From Schistocerca nitens (taxonomy: Eukaryota > Arthropoda > Insecta > Orthoptera > Acrididae): DNA of 64,000 nucleotides. Positions 1 through 13,216 of the stretch are shown in pieces; position 1 is the stretch's first letter, and every line of letters starts with the position of its first letter. The DNA lies in the NCBI RefSeq assembly GCF_023898315.1, contig NC_064614.1, forward strand, positions 1,054,318,432-1,054,382,431. Reading direction: 5' to 3'. The notes beneath the pieces were generated by a model that was not told where the DNA came from, did not search any database, and saw only the letters and a list, made by a program, of their open reading frames with translations. A program made the position numbers and the translations under genes.

Positions 1-333
1 AAATTTTAATACTAACACAATCACACTCCAGAAAGCCACTCTCCATTACCAACATCAAGTTTCACCTTCATCATCTACATTTTCAATATTTCCTGTTCTC
101 AACATCAGTACAACTCATTTGCCTAATAGGGGTACCAATAAAACTTCTTATCCCATCACACATAAATACTTCCTCACTATCATTATTCTCTACCACACAA
201 ACTGAAATAACTAATTCTATTGCTTGGGAATGGGCCACGTCCTCACACACACACACCTCCATCCTAAAATTTCACCTCACATCAGGTATCTACATCATTT
301 CGATACACATCGTAAATTAACATAATTTCTATA
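1..333 (+). repeat. Unit U0, 3' part only
   Basis: This matches the last 333 bases of the unit and is cut by the window start. It includes the KpnI-type hexamer GGTACC and the (CA)n run. It carries 'cccatcacac' where most copies have 'cccgtcacac', a variant shared with the tails of U2 and U3. Confidence 0.95.
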
Positions 334-2484
334 ATGTTGGATTTGAGTGGGAGCCTCTCGTTCCAAACAACAATCAGCATATATACCTCAATGGAAAGGG
401 CCATCAATTACTCTTTCTGTACACCTTACATATACTGCAACTTTCACTACAACAACAGACTTTCCTTCTCTCTCAGCATCTGCATTAGGGTCTTCGAACA
501 CCTTCTACTCTCTTCCTAATAAAAACCGTCACGGGTTTTACTCTCATCACCTGGCTCATACAAAACTCCAAAATCTCAATAATGCAACTCTCACGATCAT
601 ATTCTATAACAGGTCTCAAATATTACCAACTTGCTAGTCATTGTTTCTTACATCTATACACTCCAACCACACCTATGTTCATTTACCTCTAAGAACTCTT
701 GGGACTCATTCTCAGTTCCAATCTCTCTTTTACACACTGTACCTGCATTGCCTTTATCAACACATCATCACTCACTCTACTCTTGGATATACTACCTTCA
801 GTCAGACTTCCCTCTTTTCACAGGGCACCTACGATTAACTCGCAAACAAATACATTAAATCATCCACATTTCTGCTCAACTCAGGTCTCCTCCTACTCTT
901 CCATACACAGCGTGTCAACTGCACCAATACCTACTCCATCATTTACATTCTTATCTCCAACATGCTACCAACTCACACAAGGGACATCCAAGGACCAAGA
1001 ATTGCCTGGGCAATGGGAATCTCCACCTCATACATTTTAAACTCCATTCTCACAAAATACTCTCTTTTCAGTATTTTCAGCTCATACACATCACCAACAT
1101 TCCAAATATTTTGAGAATAAACCTATAAAACCTAATCAACTATCCTAATTTTTAGGGGATCAATCTACATGGGGAACAAAATTTCTTTCATAACAATCGA
1201 ACATACATCCATTTTTTCTCTTTTTTCCTTTCTATACTCGCTCTAAATTCTCTCATCCTCGCTACCTCATCCAAAGTGAGTTATTATTTGATTGGTCTTC
1301 TATTCGTACATCTGTCTACCAACTTCAAAGGATATTTTACTCTCTGGGACAATACATATTCACCTCTATGGATTATCATTTCGTCAAGTCACACACACTA
1401 CTAAATCACCGTATCACTAACTGTCCAAACTCAAATATTGTAGGCAAGCCATACAGGGGCAACATAGTTCACAAACCATTCACCACCAAACTCTATTCTG
1501 TCAGCAATTAGCCTTCACTGAATCACACCTCTTCACTACCACACCTCGTTCCTAACTTTTTTACATTTTCTCTGGGGTACTGTTTTATTTCCTCATATAA
1601 ACATTAACCACTACACTGACACAACTTTCTTTTATCTTCTCTGCACCATTCTTCAACCTTGTATTATACCACCTTTACAAAATTTAACATCAACTTCACC
1701 TCACTCACGTTTTTAGCTCTACTTCAAACCATACACCATCGGTTACTCCATTCTTTCGAAAACCAGAACATCACTACTTCATTACCTTCATCATTTCTAA
1801 TTGTCACATTACTCCAATTTCATAAACCTCCACATCACGCACATACCAACTACTTCATACACACTCTCTCATACTTTAGATGTCTCCACTATATCATTTC
1901 CTCTCGTATTCTAAATATTAAGGGACTGTACTTCCTACACCTTTCTACCTCCATAACACGTCTCAAAGGGTAAATTCTTTTACACAAAGCCACAACAAAC
2001 AAAATAACCAGACACAATATAAACCTTCTTTACAATCTTATCAATAACCAAGGGTTGCTCAAGTCTCTCTTTATTTACTAGTCTTCACTGTATTTCACTT
2101 CACAATAGCTAATAACCTCTCCATAATTGGACTCTTTATAACTTCTACAAATTTTAATACTAACACGATCACACTCCAGAAAGCCACTCTCCATTACCAA
2201 CATCAAATTTCACCTTCATCATCTACATTTTCAATATTTCCTGTTCTCATCATCAGTACAAGTTATTTGCCTAATAGGGGTACCAATAAAACTTCTTATC
2301 CCGTCACACATAAATACTTCCTCACTATCATTATTCTCTACCACACAAACTGAAATAACTAATTCTATTGCTTGGGAATGGGCCACGTCCTCACCACACA
2401 CACACACCTCCATCCTAAAATTTCACCTCACATCAGGTATCTACATCATTTCGATACACATCGTAAATTAACATAATTTCTATA
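334..2484 (+). repeat. Unit U1 (2,151 bp, most diverged full copy)
   Basis: This is a full copy, 5 bp longer than the base unit: +2 from 'ctctctttattt' and +3 in the (CA)n run near 2392-2407. It has at least a dozen private differences, for example 'agcatatatacc', 'atggaaaggg', 'aatacattaaatc', 'cagtattttc', 'acatacatcc', 'tattctgtcag', 'tttttagctc', 'acacgtctc', 'tacacaaagcc', 'agggttgctc' and 'ccataattgg'. This is more than its neighbours carry. A 60-codon minus-strand frame (2231-2413) exists only because of the private CA-run insertion. Confidence 0.96.
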
Positions 2485-4631
2485 ATGTTGGATTTGAGTG
2501 GGAGCCTCTCGTTCCAAACAACAATCAGCATCTATACCTCAATGGGAAGGGCCATCAATTACTCTTTCTGTACACCTTACATATACTGCAACTTTCACTA
2601 CAACAACAGACTTTCCTTCTCTCTCAGCATCTGCATTAGGGTCTTCGAACACCTTCTACTCTCTTCCTAATAAAAACAGTCACGGGTTTTACTCTCATCA
2701 CCTGGCTCATACAAAACTCCAAAATCTCAATAATGCAACTCTCACGATCATATTCTACAACAGGTCTCAAATATTACCAACTTGCTAGTCATTGTTTCTT
2801 ACATCTATACACTCCAACCACACCTATGTTCATTTACCTCTAAGAACTCTTGGGACTCATTCTCAGTTCCAATCTCTCTTTTACACACTGTACCCGCATT
2901 GCCTTTATCAACACATCATCACTCACTCTACTCTTGGATATACTACCTTCAGTCAGACTTCCCTCTTTTCACAGGGCACCTACGATTAACTCGCAAACAA
3001 ATATATTAAATCATCCACATTTCTGCTCAACTCAGGTCTCCTCCTACTCTTCCATACACAGCGTGTCAACTGCACCAATACCTACTCCATCATTTACATT
3101 CTTATCTCCAACATGCTACCAACTCACACAAGGGACATCCAAGGACCAAGAATTGCCTGGGCAATGGGAATCTCCACCTCATACATTTTAAACTCCATTC
3201 TCACAAAATACTCTCTTTTCAGTGTTTTCAGCTCATACACATCACCAACATTCCAAATATTTTGAGAATAAACCTATAAAACCTTATCAACTATCCTAAT
3301 TTTTAGGGGATCAATCTACAGGGGGAACAAAATTTCTTTCATAACAATCGAACAAACATCCATTTTTTCTCTTTTTTCCTTTCTATACTCGCTCTTAATT
3401 CTCTCATCCTCGCTACCTCATCCAAAGTGAGTTATTATTTGATTGGTCTTCTATTCGAACATCTGTCTACCAACTTCAAAGGATATTTTACTCTCTGGGA
3501 CAATACATATTCACCTCTATGGATTATCATTTCGTCAAGTCACACACACTACTAAATCACCGATCACTAACTGTCCAAACTCAAATCTTGTAGGCAAGCC
3601 ATACAGGGGCAACATAGTTCACAAACCATTCACCACCAAACTCTATTTTGTCAGCAATTAGCCTTCACTGAATCACACCTCTTCACTACCACACCTCGTT
3701 CCTAACTTTTTTACATTTTCTCTGGGGTACTGTTTTATTTCCTCATATAAACATTAACCACTACACTGACACAACCTTCTTTTATCTTCTCTGCACCATT
3801 CTTCAACCTTGTATTATACCACCTTTACAAAATTTAACATCAACTTCACCTCACTCAGGTTTTTAACTCTACTTCAAACCATACACCATCGGTTACTCCA
3901 TTCTTTCGAAAACCAGAACATCACTACTTCATTACCTTCATCATTTCTAATTGTCACATTACTCCAATTTCATAAACCTCCACATCACGCACATACCAAC
4001 TACTTCGTACACACTCTCTCATACTTTAGATGTCTCCACTATAGCATTTCCTCTCGTATTCTAAATATTAAGGGACTGTACTTCCTACACCTTTCTACCT
4101 CCATAACACATCTCAAAGGGTAAATTCTTTTACACTAAGCCACAACAAACAAAATAACCAGACACAATATAAACCATCTTTACAATCTTATCAATAACCA
4201 AGGGTCGCTCAAGTCTCTCTTTATTTACTAGTCTTCACTGTATTTCACTTCACAATAGCTAATAACCTCTCCACAATTGGACTCTTTATATCTTCTACAA
4301 ATTTTAATACTAACACAATCACACTCCAGAAAGCCACTCTCCATTACCAACATCAAGTTTCACCTTCATCATCTACATTTTCAATATTTCCTGTTCTCAA
4401 CATCAGTACAACTCATTTGCCTAATAGGGGTACCAATAAAACTTCTTATCCCATCACACATAAATACTTCCTCACTATCATTATTCTCTACCACACAAAC
4501 TGAAATAACTAATTCTATTGCTTGGGAATGGGCCACGTCCTCACACACACACACCTCCATCCTAAAATTTCACCTCACATCAGGTATCTACATCATTTCG
4601 ATACACATCGTAAATTAACATAATTTCTATA
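2485..4631 (+). repeat. Unit U2 (2,147 bp)
   Basis: This is a full copy. It has +2 from 'ctctctttattt' and -1 from 'caccgatcac' (others 'caccgtatcac'). It carries 'ctcaggttttt', 'atagcattt', a private 'ttcgaacatctg' and a private 'aaaccatctt'. Its tail reads 'ctctttatatcttc', a marker shared with U3, U4 and U27. Confidence 0.97.
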
Positions 4632-6778
4632 ATGTTGGATTTGAGTGGGAGCCTCTCGTTCCAAACAACAATCAGCATCTATACCTCAATGGGAAGGGCC
4701 ATCAATTACTCTTTCTGTACACCTTACATATACTGCAACTTTCACTACAACAACAGACTTTCCTTCTCTCTCAGCATCTGCATTAGGGTCTTCGAACACC
4801 TTCTACTCTCTTCCTAATAAAAACCGTCACGGGTTTTACTCTCATCACCTGGCTCATACAAAACTCCAAAATCTCAATAATGCAACTCTCACGATCATAT
4901 TCTATAACAGGTCTCAAATATTACCAACTTGCTAGTCATTGTTTCTTACATCTATACACTCCAACCACACCTATGTTCATTTACCTCTAAGAACTCTTGG
5001 GACTCATTCTCAGTTCCAATCTCTCTTTTACACACTGTACCTGCATTGCCTTTATCAACACATCATCACTCACTCTACTCTTGGATATACTACCTTCAGT
5101 CACACTTCCCTCTTTTCACAGGGCACCTACGATTAACTCGAAAACAAATATATTAAATCATCCACATTTCTGCTCAACTCAGGTCTCCTCCTACTCTTCC
5201 ATACACAGCGTGTCAACTGCACCAATACCTACTCCATCATTTACATACTTATCTCCAACATGCTACCAACTCACACAAGGGACATCCAAGGACCAAGAAT
5301 TGCCTGGGCAATGGGAATCTCCACCTCATACATTTTAAACTCCATTCTCACGAAATACTCTCTTTTCAGTGTTTTCAGCTCATACACATCACCAACATTC
5401 CAAATATTTTGAGAATAAACCTATAAAACCTTATCAACTAGCCTAATTTTTAGGGGATCAATCTACAGGGGGAACAAAATTTCTTTCATAACAATCGAAC
5501 AAACATCCATTTTTTCTCTTTTTTCCTTTCTATACTCGCTCTTAATTCTCTCATCCTTGCTACCTCATCCAAAGTGAGTTATTATTTGATTGGTCTTCTA
5601 TTCGTACATCTGTCTACCAACTTCAAAGGATATTTTACTCTCTGGGACAATACATATTCACCTCTATGGATTATCATTTCGTCAAGTCACACACACTACT
5701 AAATCACCGATCACTAACTGTCCAAACTCAAATCTTGTAGGCAAGCCATATAGGGGCAACATAGTTCACAAACCATTCACCACCAAACTCTATTTTGTCA
5801 GCAATTAGCCTTCACTGAATCACACCTCTTCACTACCACACCTCGTTCCTAACTTTTTTACATTTTCTCTGGGATACTGTTTTATTTCCTCATATAAACA
5901 TTAACCACTACACTGACACAACCTTCTTTTATCTTCTCTGCACCATTCTTCAACCTTGTATTATACCACCTTTACAAAATTTAACATCAACTTCACCTCA
6001 CTCACGTTTTTAACTCTACTTCAAACCATACACCATCGGTTACTCCATTCTTTCGAAAACCAGAACATCACTACTTCATTACCTTCATCATTTCTAATTG
6101 TCACATTACTCCAATTTCATAAACCTCCACGTCACGCACATACCAACTACTTCGTACACACTCTCTCATACTTTAGATGTCTCCACTATATCATTTCCTC
6201 TCGTATTCTAAATATTAAGGGACTGTACTTCCTACACCTTTCTACCTCCATAACACATCTCAAAGGGTAAATTCTTTTACACTAAGCCACAACAAACAAA
6301 ATAACCAGACACAATATAAACCTTCTTTACAATCTTATCAATAACCAAGGGTCGCTCAAGTCTCTCTTTATTTACTAGTCTTCACTGTATTTCACTTCAC
6401 AATAGCTAATAACCTCTCCACAATTGGACTCTTTATATCTTCTACAAATTTTAATACTAACACAATCACACTCCAGAAAGCCACTCTCCATTACCAACAT
6501 CAAGTTTCACCTTCATCATCTACATTTTCAATATTTCCTGTTCTCAACATCAGTACAACTCATTTGCCTAATAGGGGTACCAATAAAACTTCTTATCCCA
6601 TCACACATAAATACTTCCTCACTATCATTATTCTCTACCACACAAACTGAAATAACTAATTCTATTGCTTGGGAATGGGCCACGTCCTCACACACACACA
6701 CCTCCATCCTAAAATTTCATCTCACATCAGGTATCTACATCATTTCGATACACATCGTAAATTAACATAATTTCTATA
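4632..6778 (+). repeat. Unit U3 (2,147 bp, C-like variant set)
   Basis: This is a full copy with the same 1-bp loss as U2 ('caccgatcac'). It carries 'tacctgc', 'cagtcacacttccc', 'ctcgaaaac' and 'tacatactta', a combination that reappears about 38 kb away in U21, U24, U25 and U26. Private changes include 'catatagggg', 'tgggatactg', 'tccttgctacc' and 'ccacgtcacgc'. Confidence 0.97.
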
Positions 6779-8925
6779 ATGTTGGATTTGAGTGGGAGCC
6801 TCTCGTTCCAAACAACAATCAGCATCTATACCTCAATGGGAAGGGCCATCAATTACTCTTTCTGTACACCTTACATATACTGCAACTTTCACTACAACAA
6901 CAGACTTTCCTTCTCTCTCAGCATCTGCATTAGGGTCTTCGAACACCTTCTACTCTCTTCTTAATAAAAACAGTCATGGGTTTTACTCTCATCACCTGGC
7001 TCATACAAAACTCCAAAATCTCAATAATGCAACTCTCACGATCATATTCTACAACAGGTCTCAAATATTACCAACTTGCTAGTCATTGTTTCTTACATCT
7101 ATACACTCCAACCACACCTATGTTCATTTACCTCTAACAACTCTTGGGACTCATTCTCAGTTCCAATCTCTCTTTTACACACTGTACCCGCATTGCCTTT
7201 ATCAACACATCATCACTCACTCTACTCTTGGATATACTACCTTCAGTCAGACTCCCCTCTTTTCACAGGGCACCTACGATTAACTCGCAAACAAATATAT
7301 TAAATCATCCACATTTCTGCTCAACTCAGGTCTCTTCCTACTCTTCCATACACAGCGTGTCAACTGCACCAATACCTACTCCATCATTTACATTCTTATC
7401 TCCAACATGCTACCAACTCACACAAGGGACATCCAAGGACCAAGAATTGCCTGGGCAATGGGAATCTCCACCTCATACATTTTAAACTCCATTCTCACAA
7501 AATACTCTCTTTTCAGTGTTTTCAGCTCATACACATCACCAACATTCCAAATATTTTGAGAATAAACCTATAAAACCTTATCAACTAGCCTAATTTTTAG
7601 GGGATCAATCTACAGGGGGAACAAAATTTCTTTCATAACAATCGAACAAACATCCATTTTTTCTCTTTTTTCCTTTCTATACTCACTCTAAATTCTCTCA
7701 TCCTCGCTACCTCATCCAAAGCGAGTTATTATTTGATTGGTCTTCTATTCGTACATCTGTCTACCAACTTCAAAGGATATTTTACTCTCTGGGACAATAC
7801 ATATTCACCTCTATGGATTATCATTTCGTCAAGCCACACACACTACTAATTCACCGTATCACTAACTGTCCAAACTCAAATCTTGTAGGCAAGCCATACA
7901 GGGGCAACATAGTTCACAAACCATTCACCACCAAACTCATTTTGTCAGCAATTAGCCTTCACTGAATCACACCTCTTCACTACCACACCTCGTTCCTAAC
8001 TTTTTTACATTTTCTCTGGGGTACTGTTTTATTTCCTCATATAAACATTAACCACTACACTGACACAACCTTCTTTTATCTTCTCTGCACCATTCATCAA
8101 CCTTGTATTATACCACCTTTACAAAATTTTACATCAACTTCACCTCACTCACGTTTTTAACTCTACTTCAAACCATACACCATCGGTTACTCCATTCTTT
8201 CGAAAACCAGAACATCACTACTTCATTACCTTCATCATTTCTAATTGTCACATTACTCCAATTTCATAAACCTCCACATCACGCACATACCAACTACTTC
8301 GTACACACTCTCTCATACTTTAGATGTCTCCACTATATCATTTCCTCTCGTATTCTAAATATTAAGGGACTGTATTTCCTACACCTTTCTACCTCCATAA
8401 CACATCTCAAAGGGTAAATTCTTTTACACTAAGCCACAACAAACAAAATAACCAGACACAATATAAACCTTCTTTACAATCTTATCAATAACCAAGGGTC
8501 GCTCAAGTCTCTCTTTATTTACTAGTCTTCACTGTATTTCACTTCACAATAGCTAATAACCTCTCCACAATTGGACTCTTTATATCTTCTACAAATTTTA
8601 ATACTAACACAATCACACTCCAGAAAGCCACTCTCCATTACCAACATCAAGTTTCACCTTCATCATCTACATTTTCAATATTTCCTGTTCTCAACATCAG
8701 TACAACTCATTTACCTAATAGGGGTACCAATAAAACTTCTTATCCCGTCACACATAAATACTTCCTCACTATCATTATTCTCTACCACACAAACTGAAAT
8801 AACTAATTCTATTGCTTGGGAATGGGCCACGTCCTCACCCACACACACCTCCATCCTAAAATTTCACCTCACATCAGGTATCTACATCATTTCGATACAC
8901 ATCGTAAATTAACATAATTTCTATA
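6779..8925 (+). repeat. Unit U4 (2,147 bp)
   Basis: This is a full copy. It has +2 from 'ctctctttattt' and -1 from 'aaactcattttg' (others 'aaactctattttg'). It carries 'ttcttaataaaaacagtcat', a combination seen again only in U32, and also 'aagcgagtt', 'tactcactc', 'attcaccgt' and 'cctcacccacac' at its end. Confidence 0.97.
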
Positions 8926-11071
8926 ATGTTGGATTTGAGTGGGAGCCTCTCGTTCCAAACAACAATCAGCATCTATACCTCAATGGGAAGGGCCATCAAT
9001 TACTCTTTCTGTACACCTTACATATACTGCAACTTTCACTACAACAACAGACTTTCCTTCTCTCTCAGCATCTGCATTAGGGTCTTCGAACACCTTCTAC
9101 TCTCTTCCTAATAAAAACAGTCACGGGTTTTACTCTCATCACCTGGCTCATACAAAACTCCAAAATCTCAATAATGCAACTCTCACGATCATATTTTATA
9201 ACAGGTCTCAAACATTACCAACTTGCTAGTCATTGTTTCTTACATCTATACACTCCAACCACACCTATGTTCATTTACCTCTAACAACTCTTGGGACTCA
9301 TTCTCAGTTCCAATCTCTCTTTTACACACTGTACCCGCATTGCCTTTATCAACACATCATCACTCACTCTACTCTTGGATATACTACCTTCAGTCACACT
9401 TCCCTCTTTTCACAGGGCACCTACGATTAACTCGCAAACAAATATATTAAATCATCCACATTTCTGCTCAACTCAGGTCTCCTCCTAGTCTTCCATACAC
9501 AGCGTGTCAACTGCACCAATACCTACTCCATTATTTACATTCTTATCTCCAACATGCTACCAACTCACACAAGGGACATCCAAGGACCAAGAATTGCCTG
9601 GGCAATGGGAATCTCCACCTCATACATTTTAAACTCCATTCTCACAAAATACTCTCTTTTCAGTGTTTTCAGCTCATACACATCACTAACATTCCAAATA
9701 TTTTGAGAATAAACCTATAAAACCTTATCAACTAGCCTCATTTTTAGGGGATCAATCTACAGGGGGAACAAAATTTCTTTCATAACAATTGAACAAACAT
9801 CCATTTTTTCTCTTTTTTCCTTTCTATACTCGCTCTAAATTCTCTCATCCTCGCTACCTCATCCAAAGTGAGTTATTATTTGATTGGTCTTCTATTCGTA
9901 CATCTGTCTACCAACTTCAAAGGATATTTTACTCTCTGGGACAATATATATTCACCTCTATGGATTATCATTTCGTCAAGTCACACACACTACTAAATCA
10001 CCGTATCACTAACTGTCCAAACTCAAATATTGTAGGCAAGCCATACAGGGGCAACATAGTTCACAAACCACTCACCACCAAACTCTATTTTGTCAGCAAT
10101 CAGCCTTCACTGAATCACACCTCATCACTACCACACCTCATTCCTAACTTTTTTACATTTTCTCTGGGGTACTGTTTTATTTCCTCATATAAACATTAAC
10201 CACTACACTGACACACCCTTCTTTTATCTTCTCTGCACCATTCTTCAACCTTGTATTATACCACCTTTACAAAATTTAACATCAACTTCACCTCACTCAC
10301 GTTTTTAACTCGACTTCAAACCATACACCATCGGTTACTCCATTCTTTCGAAAACCAGAACATCACTACTTCATTACCTTCATCATTTCTAATTGTCACA
10401 TTACTCCAATTTCATAAATCTCCACATCACCCACATACCAACTACTTCGTACACACTCTCTCATACTTTAGATGTCTCCACTATATCATTTCCTCTCGTA
10501 TTCTAAATATTAAGGGACTGTACTTCCTACACCTTTCTACCTCCATAACAAATGTCAAAGGGTAAATTCTTTTACACTAAGCCACAACAAACAAAATAAC
10601 CAGACACAATATAAACCTTCTTTACAATCTTATCAATAACCAAGGGTCTCTCAAGTCTCTTTATTTACTAGTCTTCACTGTATTTCACTTCACAATAGCT
10701 AATAACCTCTCCACAATTGGACTCTTTGTAACTTCTACAAATTTTAATACTAACACAATCACACTCCAGAAAGCCACTCTCCATTACCAACGTCAAGTTT
10801 CACCTTCATCATCTACATTTTCAATATTTCCTGTTCTCAACATCAGTACAACTCATTTACCTAATAGGGGTACCAATAAAACTTCTTATCCCGTCACACA
10901 TAAATACTTCCTCACTATCATTATTCTCTACCACACAAACTGAAATAACTAATTCTATTGCTTGGGAATGGGCCACGTCCTCACACACACACACCTCCAT
11001 CCTAAAATTTCACCTCACATCAGATATCTACACCATTTCGATACACATCGTAAATTAACATAAATTCTATA
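8926..11071 (+). repeat. Unit U5 (2,146 bp, type G)
   Basis: This is the first half of the duplicated dimer. Markers are 'cctcctagtc' (an in-frame TAG in the 113-codon frame), 'ccattatttac', 'catcactaac', 'agcctcattttt', 'acaattgaac', 'acaatatata', 'gcaatcagcc', 'cacctcattcc', 'cacacccttc', 'aaatgtcaaag' and 'caagggtctctc'. All recur in U7. Confidence 0.97.
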
Positions 11072-11333
11072 ATGTTGGATTTGAGTGGGAGCCTCTTATT
11101 CCAAACAACAATCAGCATCTATACCTCAATGGGAAGGGCCATCAATTACACTTTCTGTACACCTTACATATATTGCAACTTCCACTACAACAACAGATTT
11201 TCCTTCTCTCCCAGCATCTGCACTAGGGTCTTCGAACACCTTCTACTCTCTTCCTAATTTTAACAGTCACGGTCTTAATCTCACCACCTGGCTCATACAA
11301 AAATTCAAAAACTTAATAATGCAACACTCACGA
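11024..11333 (+). repeat. Diverged tract within U6
   Basis: From unit position 1 onward I counted about 19 differences in roughly 270 bp against the common version, near 7%, while the rest of the unit differs by about 1-3%. Clustered changes include 'gattttcc', 'ctcccagc', 'gcactagg', 'taattttaacag', 'cggtcttaatctc' and 'aaaattcaaaaactt'. The tract is also in U8 and, slightly altered, in U11. Confidence 0.88.
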
Positions 11334-13216
11334 TCATATTTTATAACAGGTCTCAAACATTACCAACTTGCTAGTCATTGTTTCTTACATCTATACACTC
11401 CAACCACACCTATGTTCATTTACCTCTAACAACTCTTGGGACTCATTCTCAGTTCCAATCTCTCTTTTACACACTGTACCCGCATTGCCTTTATCAACAC
11501 ATCATCACTCACTCTACTCTTGGATATACTACCTTCAGTCAGACTTCCCTCTTTTCACAGGGCACCTACGATTAACTCGCAAACAAATATATTAAATCAT
11601 CCACATTTCTGCTCAACTCAGGTCTCCTCCTACTCTTCCATACACAGCGTGTCAACTGCACCAATACCTACTCCATCATTTACATTCTTATCTCCAACAT
11701 GCTACCAACTCACACAAGGGACATCCAAGGACCAAGAATTGCCTGGGCAATGGGAATCTCCACCTCATACATTTTGAATTCCATTCTCACAAAATACTCT
11801 CTTTTCAGTGTTTTCAGCTCATACACATCACCAACATTCCAAATATTTTGAGAATAAACCTATAAAACCTTATCAACTAGCCTAATTTTTAGGGGATCAA
11901 TGTACAGGGGGAACAAAATTTCTTTCATAACAATCGAACAAACATCCATTTTTTCTCTTTTTTCCTTTCTATACTCGCTCTAAATTCTCTCATCCTCGCT
12001 ACCTCATCCAAAGTGAGTTATTATTTGATTGGTCTTCTATTCGTACATCTGTCTACCAACTTCAAAGGATATTTTACTCTCTGGGACAACACATATTCAC
12101 CTCTATGGATTATCATTTCGTCAAGTCACACACACTACTAATTCACCGTATCACTAACTGTCCAAACTCAAATCTTGTAGGCATGCCATACAGGGGCAAC
12201 ATAGTTCACAAACCATTCACCACCAAACTCTATTTTGTCAGCAATTAGCCTTCACTGAATCACACCTCTTCATTACCACACCTCGTTCCTAACTTTTTTA
12301 CATTTTCTCTGGGGTACTGTTTTATTTCCTCATATAAACATTAACCACTACTCTGACACAACCTTCTTTTATCTCCTCTGCACCATTCGTCAACCTTGTA
12401 TTATACCACCTTTACAAAATTTAACATCAACTTCACCTCACTCACGTTTTTAACTCTACTTCAAACCATACACCATTGGTTACTCCATTCTTTCGAAAAC
12501 CAGAACATCACTACTTCATTACCTTCATCATTTCTAATTGTCACATTACTCCAATTTCATAAACCTCCACATCACGCACATACCAACTACTTCGTACACA
12601 CTCTCTCATACTTTAGTTGTCTCCACTATAGCATTTCCTCTCGTATTCTAAATATTAAGGGACTGTACTTCCTACACCTTTCTACCTCCATAACACATCT
12701 CAAAGGGTAAATTCTTTTACACTAAGCCACAACAAACAAAATAACCAGACACAATATAAACCTTCTTTACAATCTTATCAATAACCAAGGGTCGCTCAAG
12801 TCTCTTTATTTACTAGTCTTCACTGTATTTCACTTCACAATAGCTAATAACCTCTCCACAATTGGACTCTTTGTAACTTCTACAAATTTTAATACTAACA
12901 CAATCACACTCCAGAAAGCCACTCTCCATTACCAACATCAAGTTTCACCTTCATCATCTACATTTTCAATATTTCCTGTTCTCAACATCAGTACAACTCA
13001 TTTGCCTAATAGGGGTGCCAATAAAACTTCTTATCCCGTCACACATAAATACTTCCTCACTATCATTATTCTCTACCACACAAACTGAAATAACTAATTC
13101 TATTGCTTGGGAATGGGCCACGTCCTCACACACACACACCTCCATCCTAAAATTTCACCTCACATCAGGTATCTACATCATTTCGATACACATCGTAAAT
13201 TAACATAATTTCTATA
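11072..13216 (+). repeat. Unit U6 (2,145 bp, type H with diverged tract)
   Basis: This is the second half of the duplicated dimer. It starts with a strongly diverged tract ('ctcttattcc', 'gattttcc', 'ctcccagc', 'taattttaacag'), where one base is missing. Further markers are a GAATTC at 11776-11781, 'atgtacaggg', 'ggcatgccat', 'attcgtcaacc', 'tactctgacac' and 'tttagttgtc'. All recur in U8. In its tail the GGTACC hexamer is mutated to GGTGCC. Confidence 0.97.

Noticed and set aside
347..637. 96-, 75-, 65-, 113- and 104-codon plus-strand frames repeated in every unit, as possible small proteins
   Set aside because: They start at GTG or TTG, lack internal Met, overlap each other in different frames, show mainly amino-acid-changing differences, and follow from the G-poor strand. 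The unit length is not a multiple of 3, so no frame runs through the array.
2231..2413. 60-codon minus-strand ATG frame
   Set aside because: It exists only in this copy because of a 3-bp change in the CA run. Other copies hit a stop a few codons after the same ATG.
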